From: Hydrogenophaga sp.
GTDB taxonomy: Bacteria > Pseudomonadota > Gammaproteobacteria > Burkholderiales > Burkholderiaceae_C
NCBI RefSeq assembly: GCF_019264445.1
Contig: NZ_JAHVAB010000043.1
Coordinates: forward strand, 57,727-121,726
DNA length: 64,000 bases
Direction of reading: 5' to 3'
Within the stretch, counting starts at the first letter, position 1; the number at the start of each line of letters is the position of its first letter. The position numbers and the translations under genes are program-made. Below the pieces are notes generated by a model. That model did not search any database, was not told the origin of the DNA, and saw nothing but the letters and a program-made list of their open reading frames with translations. Shown piece after piece: positions 53,280 to 62,398 of this stretch.

Positions 53280-53714
53280 ATGCGCAACAAACACACGCTC
53301 GCGACCGTCATCACCGTCCTGGCGCTGAGCCTGGCCTCAGGCGCCGCCATGGCCAAAAACGGGGGCTCCAGTGGCGGGTCCAGCGGAGGCTCGGGAGGCA
53401 GCTCCAGCGGCAGCTCCGGGAGCGGCAAAGGCAGTTCCGGCGCCAGTTCGTCTTCGGGCGCTTCATCGGGCTCTTCGTCGTCGGGTTCGTCCACTTCTTC
53501 GGATGGTCAGGGCCGTGGGCGTGGCCGCTCGGGCGACGATGGCGCCAGCACCAGTGCCGCCAACTCGGCAGGACGCTCGCACGCAGAAGACAGCGGCCAC
53601 CGCCGTGGCGCCGATGACTCGGCAGGCGACGCAGGTCGTGGACGCGGTGCCGACGACTCGGCAGGCGACAGCCGCCGCGGCCGTGGTACAGACGATGGCC
53701 CGAACCACCGCTGA
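53280..53714 (+). CDS. Secreted Ser/Gly-rich, Asp/Arg-tailed low-complexity protein
   Basis: A 144-residue protein with a signal peptide (LATVITVLALSLASGAAMA). The mature part is nearly pure Gly/Ser (about residues 27-74), followed by GQGRGRGRSGDDG and an alternating charged tail with three units of the RGADDSAGD type. It is probably intrinsically disordered. The GQGRGRGR segment also occurs at the end of the DUF5666 lipoprotein. GGAG lies about 7 bp before the ATG at 53280; an in-frame ATG at 53268 would add four residues. Transcription probably starts at the promoter with the middle GTGGGAA operator. Confidence 0.8.
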   Translation: MRNKHTLATVITVLALSLASGAAMAKNGGSSGGSSGGSGGSSSGSSGSGKGSSGASSSSGASSGSSSSGSSTSSDGQGRGRGRSGDDGASTSAANSAGRSHAEDSGHRRGADDSAGDAGRGRGADDSAGDSRRGRGTDDGPNHR

Positions 53715-53734
53715 CAACGGCAGGCCGCGCGGAC

Positions 53735-55045
53735 TCAACCGTCCGCGTCGGTCACCCACTCGGGCTCGGGCAGGCGCGAGATCAGCACCTGATCGATGCG
53801 CCGGCCATCGAGCACCAGCACTTCGAAGCGCCAGCCCGCGCAGTCGACATGCTCGCGACGGCCCAGCAGTTCACCCGCCACCGTCTGCATAAGGCCCGCC
53901 ACCGTGTTGTAGCGGCCCTTGTCTTCGTCGGGCAGCTCGTCGATGTCCAGGCGCGACTTGAGTTCGGCCACGGGCATGGCGCCGTCCACCAGCCAGGCAC
54001 CGTCATCGCGCTGCGTGGCCCAGGCTTGCACCGCCGTGCGTGGCGAGAGTTCACCCGTGATGGCCTCCAGCATGTCCAACGGCGTGAGCAGGCCTTGCAC
54101 CACACCGTATTCGTCGACCACAAACACGATGCGCGTGGCGCGCTCCCGAAACTGCTCGAGCAGCTCCATGCCGGTGAGCGTTTCGGGCACAAACACCGCG
54201 GGCTGCACGTGGCGCATCAGGGATTCGTTGTTGCCCTCGGCCTGCAGCGCCAGCATGCGAGGCAGGTGGATCACGCCCACCACATCGTCGAGACCACCGC
54301 GGCACACGGGGTACCACGAATGCCCGGTGGTCCACGCCTTCTGCACGGCGGCATCAATGCTGTTTTCGGCATCCAGCCATTCGATCTCCGAGCGCGGCAC
54401 CATGATGGAGGTGAGCTGTCGGTCGTCCAGGAGGAACACGTTGCGCACCATCTGGTGCTCGTGCTCCTCGATGATGCCGGCGTCCACGCCCTCCTCCAGG
54501 CTGGCGTTGATCTCTTCTTCGGTCACGTGCTGCACCGCGTTGGTGTCGATGCGCAGCAACTTGAGCACCCATTGCGTCGTGTGCGTGAGCAGCCACACAA
54601 ACGGCTTGGCCGCCTTCGCCACAAACGCCATGGGGCGCGACACCCAGCGCGCCACGGCCTCCGGATAAAGCTGACCGATGCGCTTGGGCACCAGTTCGCC
54701 AAACACGATCGTGATGAAGGTGATGACCGCCACCACCAGCGCCGTGGCGGCCACGTCTGCGGTGCCTTCGGTGAGCCCCTGCGCCTGGAGCCACACGGCA
54801 AGACCGCCGCTGAAGGCGGCCTCGCCAACAATGCCGTTGAGCATGCCGATGGAGGTGATGCCCACCTGCACCGAGGACAGGAACTGGGTCGGGTTCTCCA
54901 GCAGCTTGAGCGCGGTGACCGAGCCTTTGTCACCGGCCTCGGCCATGGCCGCCAGACGCGCCTTGCGACTCGACGCCAGGGCCAGTTCGGACATGGCGAA
55001 CGCGCCGTTGAGCAGCGTCAGAAAAACAATTAAGAGGGTATCCAT
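53735..55045 (-). CDS. CNNM/CorC-type hemolysin-family transporter
   Basis: A 436-residue inner-membrane protein: the N-terminal CNNM (DUF21) domain has about four helices (LLIVFLTLLNGAFAMSELAL, SSVQVGITSIGMLNGIVGEA, FITIVFGELVPKRIG). A CBS pair follows (about residues 210-340; TSIMVPRSEIEWL, IVFVVDEYGVVQGLLTPLD), and the C-terminal CorC/HlyC domain contains GRYNTVAGLMQ. Related proteins are linked to Mg2+ or Co2+ efflux. It is separate from lnt, so it is not the ybeX of that cluster. Confidence 0.9.
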   Translation of the reverse strand: MDTLLIVFLTLLNGAFAMSELALASSRKARLAAMAEAGDKGSVTALKLLENPTQFLSSVQVGITSIGMLNGIVGEAAFSGGLAVWLQAQGLTEGTADVAATALVVAVITFITIVFGELVPKRIGQLYPEAVARWVSRPMAFVAKAAKPFVWLLTHTTQWVLKLLRIDTNAVQHVTEEEINASLEEGVDAGIIEEHEHQMVRNVFLLDDRQLTSIMVPRSEIEWLDAENSIDAAVQKAWTTGHSWYPVCRGGLDDVVGVIHLPRMLALQAEGNNESLMRHVQPAVFVPETLTGMELLEQFRERATRIVFVVDEYGVVQGLLTPLDMLEAITGELSPRTAVQAWATQRDDGAWLVDGAMPVAELKSRLDIDELPDEDKGRYNTVAGLMQTVAGELLGRREHVDCAGWRFEVLVLDGRRIDQVLISRLPEPEWVTDADG

Positions 55046-55054
55046 AATCGGGGC

Positions 55055-55891
55055 ATGTCACTCTACATGATCGGGGATGTGCAGGGCTGCGACGCCGCAC
55101 TGGGGCGCCTGCTCGACGACATCGGCTTCTCGCCCAGCCGCGACACGCTGTACCTGCTGGGCGATCTGGTCAACCGGGGTCCCGGGTCGCTGGCGGTGCT
55201 GCGCCGCCTCATGGCACTCGAGGGTTCGGCACACGGACTGCTCGGCAACCACGACCTGCACCTGCTCGCCACGGCGCACGGCGTGCGCAAGCCACACCGC
55301 AGCGACACCCTGGGCGACATCCTCGCCGCATCCGACCGCGAGGCCTTGCTCGACTGGCTGCGCGCACGGCCCATGGCCCTGTTCGAGCATGGCTGGCTGA
55401 TGGTGCACGCAGGCGTGCTGCCGCAATGGGACGCGCCTCGCACCCTGGCGCTGGCCGGCGAAGTGCAGGCGGTGCTGCGCAGTCCCGACTGGGTGGGCTT
55501 TCTGCACCAGATGTATGGCAACGAACCGCCGCTGTGGAGCGAATCGCTTCGCGGTGCAACCCGCCTGCGCGTGATCGTCAACGCCCTGACCCGTCTGCGC
55601 TTTTGCAGCGCACAGGGCGTGATGGAGTTCGAGACGAAAGACAGCGCGGGTGCGGCGCCCGAAGGCTTCATGCCCTGGTTCGATGTGCCGGGGCGGTTGA
55701 GCGAGGGTGTGCCGATTGCGTTTGGCCACTGGTCCACACTGGGCACCGTGCACCGCCGCGATCTGCAGGCGCTGGACACCGGCTGTGTCTGGGGCGGCTG
55801 CCTCACCGCCGCCCGCATCACGGAGGTGCCGGGCGAGGTGGAGCGGATTTCGGTGCGCTGCGAACAGGCCAGCCGGCCTGGGAAGCACTGA
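55055..55891 (+). CDS. apaH: Bis(5'-nucleosyl)-tetraphosphatase (symmetrical)
   Basis: A 278-residue metallophosphatase that splits Ap4A to two ADP. Motifs are MIGDVQGCDAAL, LLGDLVNRGPGSLAVLR, LLGNHDLHLLA, and VHAGVLPQWD with the C-terminal GHWSTLG. Length and motif order match E. coli ApaH. It diverges from the CNNM/CorC gene by nine bases. Confidence 0.95.
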   Translation: MSLYMIGDVQGCDAALGRLLDDIGFSPSRDTLYLLGDLVNRGPGSLAVLRRLMALEGSAHGLLGNHDLHLLATAHGVRKPHRSDTLGDILAASDREALLDWLRARPMALFEHGWLMVHAGVLPQWDAPRTLALAGEVQAVLRSPDWVGFLHQMYGNEPPLWSESLRGATRLRVIVNALTRLRFCSAQGVMEFETKDSAGAAPEGFMPWFDVPGRLSEGVPIAFGHWSTLGTVHRRDLQALDTGCVWGGCLTAARITEVPGEVERISVRCEQASRPGKH

Positions 55892-55934
55892 GGCGGCGCA
55901 GGCCGCCTGGCAGGGTCGGGCAAGGGCCTGGCCC

Positions 55935-57419
55935 TCAGCTTTCCTGTGCCGGCGCAGGCGCGCTCTTGAACAAGGCGGCCACCTTGCGGCGCGTCTTGAT
56001 GTTGGGCGAGACGCTGGTGCGCGCAGTGGTGCGCTGCGACACCTCCCACGAAGGCGGCGTTTCACTCGGGGCGCTGGGCTCGTAAGGCTTGTCGAACAAG
56101 GGGTCGGCGGGTGCGCGCGGCGCGCGGCTCGGGCGCGCATCGGCACGGGCTTCGCGTGGGGCGCGGCTGTCACGGCTCTCGCGAATCGCCCGGCTCTCGC
56201 GGCGCTCGCCCTCTTCGCCCTCGGGTTGCTGCCAGGCGCGCTGGCCATCGTTGAAGCGACCCGCCGGGCGGCGGTCCGCTTCGAACTCCATCGCTTCCAG
56301 CTCCAGCTTCTTGCCGAGGAGCTTTTCCAGGTCCCCCATGAGACGCGCATCGCGCCCGCTCACGAACGACACGGCCAGACCCGAGGCACCGGCACGACCC
56401 GTGCGGCCAATGCGGTGCACGTAGTCTTCGGCGTTGAAAGGAATGTCGAAGTTGAACACCGCCGGCACATCCTTGATGTCCAGACCGCGCGCGGCCACGT
56501 CGGTGCACACCAGCAGATCGACTTCGCCGGCCTTGAAGGCGGCCAGCGCCTTCAGGCGCTCGTCCTGGCTCTTGTCGCCGTGCAGGGCGGCCGTGTTCAG
56601 CCCCTCGCGTTCCAGCGAACGCGCCAGGCGCGCACAACCGAGCTTGCTGTTGACGAACACGAAGGCCTGCTTGATGCCGCGCTCGCGCAGGATCTGCTTG
56701 AGGGTGCCGCGCTTGTCGTCGTCTTCCACTCGGTAGAAATGCTGTTCCACCGTGGAGGCCGTGGCATTGGAGCGCGCCACTTCGATCGTGACCGGGTCTT
56801 GCAGGTAGCTGTTGGCCAGGCGCTTGATCTCGGGCGAGAACGTGGCCGAAAACAGCAGTGTGGTGCGTTGCTTGGGCAGGTAGCTGAGGATGCGCTGCAG
56901 GTCCGGCAGAAAGCCGATGTCGAGCATGCGGTCTGCTTCGTCAAGTACCACGTACTCCACCTGGTTGAGCACGCAGTTCTTGGCCTCGATGTGGTCCAGC
57001 AGACGACCGGGCGTGGCCACGAGGACTTCGACGCCCTTCTTCAGCTCGATGGTCTGCGGCTTCATGTCGATGCCGCCAAACACCACCGTGCTGCGCAGGT
57101 TGGTGTACTTGGCATACAGCTTGACCTGCTCGGCCACCTGGTCGGCCAGCTCACGCGTGGGCAGCAGCACCAGGGCGCGCACCGGGTGGCGGGCGGGCGA
57201 CGTCGAAGCGTTTTCGTGCTTGAGCATGCGCTGCAGCAGAGGCAGCGTGAAGGCGGCGGTCTTGCCGGTGCCGGTCTGGGCCGCGCCCATCACGTCGCGG
57301 CCTTGCAGCACCACCGGAATCGCCTGCGCCTGGATCGGCGTCATGGTCGCGTAGCCCATTTCGGCCACGGCCCGCTCAATGGCAGGCGAGAGGGAAAGTT
57401 CGGAGAAGGATTGGGTCAT
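55935..57419 (-). CDS. rhlE: DEAD-box RNA helicase (RhlE-like)
   Basis: A 494-residue RNA helicase. Q motif FSELSLSPAIERAVAEMGY, Walker A AQTGTGKTAAF, motif Ia LLPTRELADQV, DEAD in VLDEADRMLDIG, SAT in LFSATFSPEI, motif V DVAARGLDIKDV and motif VI HRIGRTGRAG are all present. A basic Arg/Glu-rich C-terminal tail follows, with repeats of the RESRDSRAPREAR kind, typical of RhlE. An upstream in-frame TTG at 57428 is possible, but the ATG at 57419 is preferred. Confidence 0.94.
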   Translation of the reverse strand: MTQSFSELSLSPAIERAVAEMGYATMTPIQAQAIPVVLQGRDVMGAAQTGTGKTAAFTLPLLQRMLKHENASTSPARHPVRALVLLPTRELADQVAEQVKLYAKYTNLRSTVVFGGIDMKPQTIELKKGVEVLVATPGRLLDHIEAKNCVLNQVEYVVLDEADRMLDIGFLPDLQRILSYLPKQRTTLLFSATFSPEIKRLANSYLQDPVTIEVARSNATASTVEQHFYRVEDDDKRGTLKQILRERGIKQAFVFVNSKLGCARLARSLEREGLNTAALHGDKSQDERLKALAAFKAGEVDLLVCTDVAARGLDIKDVPAVFNFDIPFNAEDYVHRIGRTGRAGASGLAVSFVSGRDARLMGDLEKLLGKKLELEAMEFEADRRPAGRFNDGQRAWQQPEGEEGERRESRAIRESRDSRAPREARADARPSRAPRAPADPLFDKPYEPSAPSETPPSWEVSQRTTARTSVSPNIKTRRKVAALFKSAPAPAQES

Positions 57420-57496
57420 TGGCGTCAAAGTTAGCCCGTTATTGTCTCACTTTGACGGTTTTTGGCCCAATTCCGGCCAGAGCGCACAGACGGCGC

Positions 57497-58399
57497 TCAG
57501 ACACTGCCCTGTTTGAACGTGTCGCACGACTGCACGCTGCCGCTCTGCAAGCCGGTGTTGAACCAGCGCTGGCGCTGCGCGCTGGTGCCGTGGGTGAAGC
57601 TGTCGGGCACCACGTGGCCCTGGCTTTTGCGTTGCAGGGCGTCGTCTCCGATCGCCGCCGCCGCGTTCAGCGCTTCTTCCACGTCGCCCGGCTCCAGGAT
57701 GGACTGGCTCTTCTGGTTGTGGTGCGCCCAGATGCCCGCAAAGCAATCAGCCTGCAGCTCCAGCCGCACGGAGAGCGCGTTGTATTCGCGCTCGCTGACC
57801 CGCGCGCGGGCCTTCTCCATCTGGTCGGTGATGCCCATGAGGTTCTGCACGTGGTGGCCCACCTCGTGCGCAATCACGTAGGCCTGGGCGAAATCGCCGG
57901 GGGCACCCAGCTGGCGCCGCAGGGTGTCGTAAAAGCTCAGGTCGATGTAGACCTTCTGGTCACCCGGGCAGTAAAACGGCCCCATGGCCGACTGACCGGT
58001 GCCGCAGGCTGTGGGCGTGGCGCCACGAAAGAGGACCAGACGCGGCTTCTGGTAATTGCCACCGGCTTGCTGGAACACCTGGCCCCACACGTCTTCCGTG
58101 CCACCGAGCACGGCAGCGACGAACTTGCCCATGTCGTCGGTGGGCGCCTGCGCAGGGCCTTGTGGGGTCTGCACCTGTTCGGTGGGGGCGGCCATGTCGC
58201 CCACGCCGCCGAGCACACCGAGGATGGTCATGGGGTTGATGCCGAAGATCCAGCCGGCCACCAATGCGATCGCGATGGTGCCCAGCCCGATGCCGCGACC
58301 GCCCACCCGGCGCCCGCCACCCAGCCCGCCCATGCCACCGCCCGGGTCGGAGCGGCGGTCTTCAATCTGATCGGACTGGCGGTTGTTTTCCCACTTCAT
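57497..58399 (-). CDS. ypfJ: YpfJ-type neutral zinc metallopeptidase
   Basis: A 300-residue protein with a Gly-rich N-terminus ([18 protein letters not shown]), one membrane helix ([16 protein letters not shown]) and a periplasmic zinc-peptidase domain. The zinc motif is [13 protein letters not shown], with the third ligand in [33 protein letters not shown] is a family signature. Substrates are unknown. Confidence 0.9.
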   Translation of the reverse strand: MKWENNRQSDQIEDRRSDPGGGMGGLGGGRRVGGRGIGLGTIAIALVAGWIFGINPMTILGVLGGVGDMAAPTEQVQTPQGPAQAPTDDMGKFVAAVLGGTEDVWGQVFQQAGGNYQKPRLVLFRGATPTACGTGQSAMGPFYCPGDQKVYIDLSFYDTLRRQLGAPGDFAQAYVIAHEVGHHVQNLMGITDQMEKARARVSEREYNALSVRLELQADCFAGIWAHHNQKSQSILEPGDVEEALNAAAAIGDDALQRKSQGHVVPDSFTHGTSAQRQRWFNTGLQSGSVQSCDTFKQGSV

Positions 58400-58456
58400 G
58401 GCGAGCCTCCTGCGCAACGCAAGCCGTTGCAGGCGCCATTATCCGGCGGTCGCTGC

Positions 58457-59560
58457 TCAGGCCACGGCGGGCGCACTGGCGCTGGTGGGACGGCCAGCGA
58501 AGTCGGTCCAGCAGCGGCGGCTGAAGTCGTAGAGCTTGCAGCGGCGCGCGGTCTCGAAGTACCAGCGCCACGAGAAGCGCTGCACGATGATGCGCCCCGG
58601 CAGCGTGTGCTCCAGCAAGCGCTGCACGCCTTCCAGCTGGTACAGCGGCACGCTCATGTCCACATGGTGCGCGGTGTGCTCCATGATGTGGTGCAGCATG
58701 GCGCCGATGCGCAGCGGGAACGTGAGGTGCACGGTGGTGGAGACGAAGGGCGCCGCGCGCGCCCAGGCGGCTTTGTCGTCGTGCCACTGCACGGCGGTGT
58801 GCGTGTGGTGCACATACACCACGAAACCGATCATGGCGTTCCAGAACAGAAAAGGCACGGCGAACCCCACGCCGAGCAACAGCCACACCGACTGCCCCGT
58901 GGCCACCGCAGCGGTCACCAGAGCGCCCACCCAGAGTGCCGCCGTCACCACCACGCACACGCCGTCCCACACAAACACGGCGCGCTGTGTGCCCATGTAG
59001 GTCTTGCGCGGAAAGAACATGCGCAGCCACCACATTTCCACCAGGTAGTACAGGGCGGGCCCGAAGCCACTGCGGTAGACGCGTTCCATCACGCGCCGCG
59101 TGGGCGAGAGCGCCGCAAACTCTTCGCGCGTGAGCGGGGCCCAGACAAAGTCCACCCCCTTGAGGTTGGTGTACCCGTGGTGCACCACGTTGTGCCCCAC
59201 TTCCCACAGGCTGTAGGGCGTGAGCGAGGGCAGCATGGCGATGCGGCCCAGCAGTCGGTTGAGGCCACGGCTGGGCGTGTAGCTCTGGTGGCAGGCGTCG
59301 TGGCCAATGATGAACAGGCGCCCGATCATGAAACCGGCCGCCACGCCGCAGAGCAGCTTGGCCCAGAGCGCACTCCACAGCACGGTGCCCGCCATGAAGG
59401 CGGCAAACAGCCCCCAATCGAACACAAGCAAGGCGATGGCGCGCGCCGTGCGCCGCTGGACGATGGGCGCGAGCCAGCCGCGAATCACCTTGCGGTGGGG
59501 CAGCGGCTGCCCGGGGGGAATGGGATCGGGAGGAGCGAAGGAAACGGGAAGGCTGGACAT
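58457..59560 (-). CDS. Membrane fatty acid desaturase-like protein
   Basis: A 367-residue membrane protein with the three histidine boxes of the desaturase/hydroxylase superfamily: HDACHQ, HNVVHH and HTAHHVDM. Four or more helices hold the di-iron site. Acyl-chain position is not known. The C-terminal region (LPGRIIVQRFSWRWYFETAR) resembles stearoyl-like desaturases of proteobacteria. It probably adjusts membrane fluidity. Confidence 0.85.
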   Translation of the reverse strand: MSSLPVSFAPPDPIPPGQPLPHRKVIRGWLAPIVQRRTARAIALLVFDWGLFAAFMAGTVLWSALWAKLLCGVAAGFMIGRLFIIGHDACHQSYTPSRGLNRLLGRIAMLPSLTPYSLWEVGHNVVHHGYTNLKGVDFVWAPLTREEFAALSPTRRVMERVYRSGFGPALYYLVEMWWLRMFFPRKTYMGTQRAVFVWDGVCVVVTAALWVGALVTAAVATGQSVWLLLGVGFAVPFLFWNAMIGFVVYVHHTHTAVQWHDDKAAWARAAPFVSTTVHLTFPLRIGAMLHHIMEHTAHHVDMSVPLYQLEGVQRLLEHTLPGRIIVQRFSWRWYFETARRCKLYDFSRRCWTDFAGRPTSASAPAVA

Positions 59561-59629
59561 GGCGACCGATGCTAGCGGCGCCCCTGCCCTGCGGCTTTGA
59601 CGCAGGTCAAGCCAGGAACGAGCGCAGGC

Positions 59630-60202
59630 TCAGGCCTTGGGCAGCGTCACGCCCGTCTGGCCCTGGTATTTGCCGCCACGGTCCTTGTAGCTGACCTCGC
59701 AGACGTCGTCCTTGTCGCTCTCGAAGAACAGCACCTGCGCGCAGCCCTCGCCCGCGTAGATCTTGGCCGGCAGCGGTGTGGTGTTGCTGAACTCCAGCGT
59801 CACGTAGCCTTCCCACTCGGGTTCGAACGGCGTGACGTTGACGATGATGCCGCAGCGCGCGTAGGTGCTCTTGCCCAGGCAGATGGTGAGCACGTTGCGC
59901 GGGATGCGGAAGTACTCCATGGTCCGCGCCAGCGCAAAGCTGTTGGGCGGAATGACGCAGACGTCCTTGTTGATGTCCACGAAGCTGTTTTCATCAAAGT
60001 TCTTCGGGTCCACCACCGTGCTGTGGATGTTGGTGAACACCTTGAATTCGGGCGCGCAGCGGATGTCGTAGCCGTAGCTTGACGTGCCGTAGCTGATCAC
60101 CTTCTTGCCGTCCACCTGCCGCACCTGGCCAGGCTCAAAGGGTTCGATCAGGCCGTGTTGCTCGGCCATGCGGCGGATCCATTTGTCGCTTTTGATGCTC
60201 AT
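59630..60202 (-). CDS. dcd: dCTP deaminase
   Basis: A 190-residue trimeric enzyme converting dCTP to dUTP for thymidylate synthesis. Signature residues appear in [51 protein letters not shown] and the C-terminal [19 protein letters not shown]. Length matches E. coli Dcd (193). A GC-rich repeat lies upstream. Confidence 0.96.
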   Translation of the reverse strand: MSIKSDKWIRRMAEQHGLIEPFEPGQVRQVDGKKVISYGTSSYGYDIRCAPEFKVFTNIHSTVVDPKNFDENSFVDINKDVCVIPPNSFALARTMEYFRIPRNVLTICLGKSTYARCGIIVNVTPFEPEWEGYVTLEFSNTTPLPAKIYAGEGCAQVLFFESDKDDVCEVSYKDRGGKYQGQTGVTLPKA

Positions 60203-60225
60203 GGGGCGCATTGTATGCATCGCCC

Positions 60226-60300
60226 CCCACGCTCTGCCGCTGCGCGGGTCGCGGCCTGCCGAGGGGGCTGATCCGCCGTGCGGCGGCCCGGCGGCGGATC
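60226..60300. repeat. GC-rich intergenic repeat
   Basis: The gap before dcd contains CCACGCTCTGCCGCTGCGCG, GAGGGGGC and a GCCGTGCGGCGGCCCGGC block, the same order of elements as the repeat at 28463-28540 read on its opposite strand. It is of a type I know from Comamonadaceae intergenic regions. No coding potential. Confidence 0.5.
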
Positions 60301-60333
60301 GTTGGCCTGTCCAATAACCCCTGACTGTTTGCG

Positions 60334-60357
60334 AATTTTCAGAAATTACTGAAAATT
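60334..60357. promoter_or_regulatory. Perfect palindromic operator before the GbsR/MarR regulator
   Basis: AATTTTCAG (60334-60342) and CTGAAAATT (60349-60357) form a perfect 9-bp inverted repeat with a 6-bp centre, 27 bp before the regulator ATG. It probably is the regulator's own operator and would control the whole regulator-cydAB run. Confidence 0.65.
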
Positions 60358-60384
60358 CAAGCCGAAACGGCTACAGTCGCGTCC

Positions 60385-60987
60385 ATGCCGTTGCAAGACC
60401 ACCTCCCGCCCCTCAACCGCGAGTTCGTTGCCCACTTCGGGGAAATGGGCAGCCGATGGGGCATCAACCGCACCGTCGGGCAGATCTATGCCCTGCTCTT
60501 TATTTCACCCAACGCGCTCAACGCCGACGAGATCGCCGAGACGCTGGAGTTCTCGCGCTCCAACGTGAGCATGGGCCTGAAGGAGTTGCAGGCTTGGCGC
60601 CTGGTGCGCCTGCGCCACCAGCCCGGCGACCGGCGCGAGTACTTCGAAGCACCAGCCGATGTGTGGGAAATCTTTCGCGTGCTCGCCGAAGAGCGCCGCC
60701 GCCGCGAAGTCGAGCCGACGCTCTCCATGCTGCGCACCGCGCTGCTGGAAACGCCCAAGACCGACGCCGAGCGCCACGCCCAGGCCCGCATGCGCGAAAT
60801 GCACGACCTGATCGACCGGCTCATGACCTGGTTCGACGACGTGCAGAAGCTCGCCCCCGAAACGGCGATGCAACTCATGGGCATGGGCGCCACCGTCACG
60901 CGCGTGCTCGAACTCAAAGACCGCCTCACCGGCAAGTCGGCCGCACGCAGCCAGGCCGCCGACAAAGCCCTGGACCGGGCGGCCTGA
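60385..60987 (+). CDS. GbsR/MarR-family transcriptional regulator
   Basis: A 200-residue winged-helix protein: VGQIYALLFISPNALNADEI, LEFSRSNVSMGLKELQAWRL (recognition helix) and a helical C-terminal part with EERRRREVEPTLSMLRTAL. The GbsR/MarR type usually represses adjacent transport or stress genes. Here it precedes cydAB by 27 bp. A control role over the bd-type oxidase, perhaps through the palindrome in front of it, is inference. Confidence 0.88.
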   Translation: MPLQDHLPPLNREFVAHFGEMGSRWGINRTVGQIYALLFISPNALNADEIAETLEFSRSNVSMGLKELQAWRLVRLRHQPGDRREYFEAPADVWEIFRVLAEERRRREVEPTLSMLRTALLETPKTDAERHAQARMREMHDLIDRLMTWFDDVQKLAPETAMQLMGMGATVTRVLELKDRLTGKSAARSQAADKALDRAA

Positions 60988-61014
60988 CGGCCCACCCAAG
61001 AAAGAAGCAGCACC

Positions 61015-62382
61015 ATGGACGCCTTGATCCTCTCGCGCATTCAGTTCGCGGCCAACATCAGCTTTCACATCCTGTTCCCCACCATCACGATTGCGCTGTG
61101 CTGGTTTCTGGTCTTCTTCCGCTTGCGCTTCCTGAAGACGCGCGACCCCGCCTGGGAAGAGGCGTACTACTTCTGGACCAAGGTCTTCGCGCTCACGTTC
61201 GCGCTGGGCGTGGTCTCGGGCATCGTCATGAGCTTCCAGTTCGGCACCAACTGGCCAGGCTTCATGGAGAAGACCGGCAACATCGCCGGGCCGCTGCTGG
61301 GCTATGAGGTGCTCACCGCCTTTTTCCTGGAGGCGAGCTTCCTGGGCATCATGCTGTTTGGTCGGGGGCGCGTGTCCGAGCGCGTGCATCTGGTGGCCAC
61401 TTTGCTGGTGGCGTTCGGCACCACCATGTCGGCGTTCTGGATCCTGAGCCTGAACTCGTGGATGCAGACGCCCGCAGGCTTCGAGATCGTGGACGGCAAG
61501 TTCATCCCGGTGGACTGGCTGGCCGTGGTGTTCAACCCCTCTTTCCCGTACCGGTTTGCGCACAAGCTGCTGGCCTCGACGCTCACGGCGTCGTTCCTGA
61601 TCGCCGGGCTGTGCGCCTGGCAGCTGATCAAGGGCAGCGCCATCGGGGGCACGCACAAGGCACTGCGCACCGCCATCATCGCGGCTTCGGTGGCCATGCC
61701 GCTGCAGTTCCTGGTGGGCGACATGCACGGCCTCAACACGCTGGAACACCAGCCCGCCAAGATCGCCGCCCTGGAAGGCATCTGGCACACAGAGAAGAGC
61801 GCGCCGCTCACGCTGTTCGGGTTCCCCGACGAGGCCGCCGGCACCACGCACTACGCCATCAAGATTCCCAAGCTGGCGAGCCTGATCCTGGCGCACGATG
61901 TGAACGCCGAGCTCAAGGGCTTGAACGAGTTTCCTGGTGCGCATCCGCCTGTGGCACCGATCTTCTGGGCCTTCCGTGTGATGGTGGCCGTGGGCTCGCT
62001 GATGCTGGTGGTGGCCTGGGTGGCGGCCTGGATGCTGTGGCGCCGCCGCCAGCAAACGGTCAGCGGCAAGGTCTCGCTGCCCAAGCCCATGCTCTATGTG
62101 CTCGCGGGCATGACGTTCTCCGGCTGGCTGGCCACGCTGGCGGGCTGGTACGTGACCGAGATCGGCCGCCAACCCTTCATCGTGTACGGGCACCTGCGCA
62201 CCGCCGACGTGGCGACCAGCCTGCCGTCGCCCATGATCGCGGTCACGCTCACGGCCTACCTCATCGTCTATGCGCTGCTGCTGATCACCTACGTGGGCGT
62301 GCTCAAGTACATGGCAGAGCATCCGCTCAAGCACGCGCCCGAAGCCCCCATCGGCGCCGAACTGGGCAAAGCGGGCGTCTGA
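61015..62382 (+). CDS. cydA: Cytochrome bd-type ubiquinol oxidase subunit I (CIO type)
   Basis: A 455-residue integral membrane subunit binding haems b558, b595 and d. The haem-ligand region RIQFAANISFHILFPTITIA, GTNWPGF and LLGYEVLTAFFLEASFLGI are present, as is the quinol/haem motif GWYVTEIGRQP. It lacks the long Q-loop of E. coli CydA (522 residues), so it belongs to the cyanide-insensitive oxidase group (CioA). It allows respiration at low oxygen, or in the presence of sulfide and cyanide, which fits a sulfur-oxidising organism. Confidence 0.94.
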   Translation: MDALILSRIQFAANISFHILFPTITIALCWFLVFFRLRFLKTRDPAWEEAYYFWTKVFALTFALGVVSGIVMSFQFGTNWPGFMEKTGNIAGPLLGYEVLTAFFLEASFLGIMLFGRGRVSERVHLVATLLVAFGTTMSAFWILSLNSWMQTPAGFEIVDGKFIPVDWLAVVFNPSFPYRFAHKLLASTLTASFLIAGLCAWQLIKGSAIGGTHKALRTAIIAASVAMPLQFLVGDMHGLNTLEHQPAKIAALEGIWHTEKSAPLTLFGFPDEAAGTTHYAIKIPKLASLILAHDVNAELKGLNEFPGAHPPVAPIFWAFRVMVAVGSLMLVVAWVAAWMLWRRRQQTVSGKVSLPKPMLYVLAGMTFSGWLATLAGWYVTEIGRQPFIVYGHLRTADVATSLPSPMIAVTLTAYLIVYALLLITYVGVLKYMAEHPLKHAPEAPIGAELGKAGV

Positions 62383-62398
62383 GCCCGGGAGACACACC

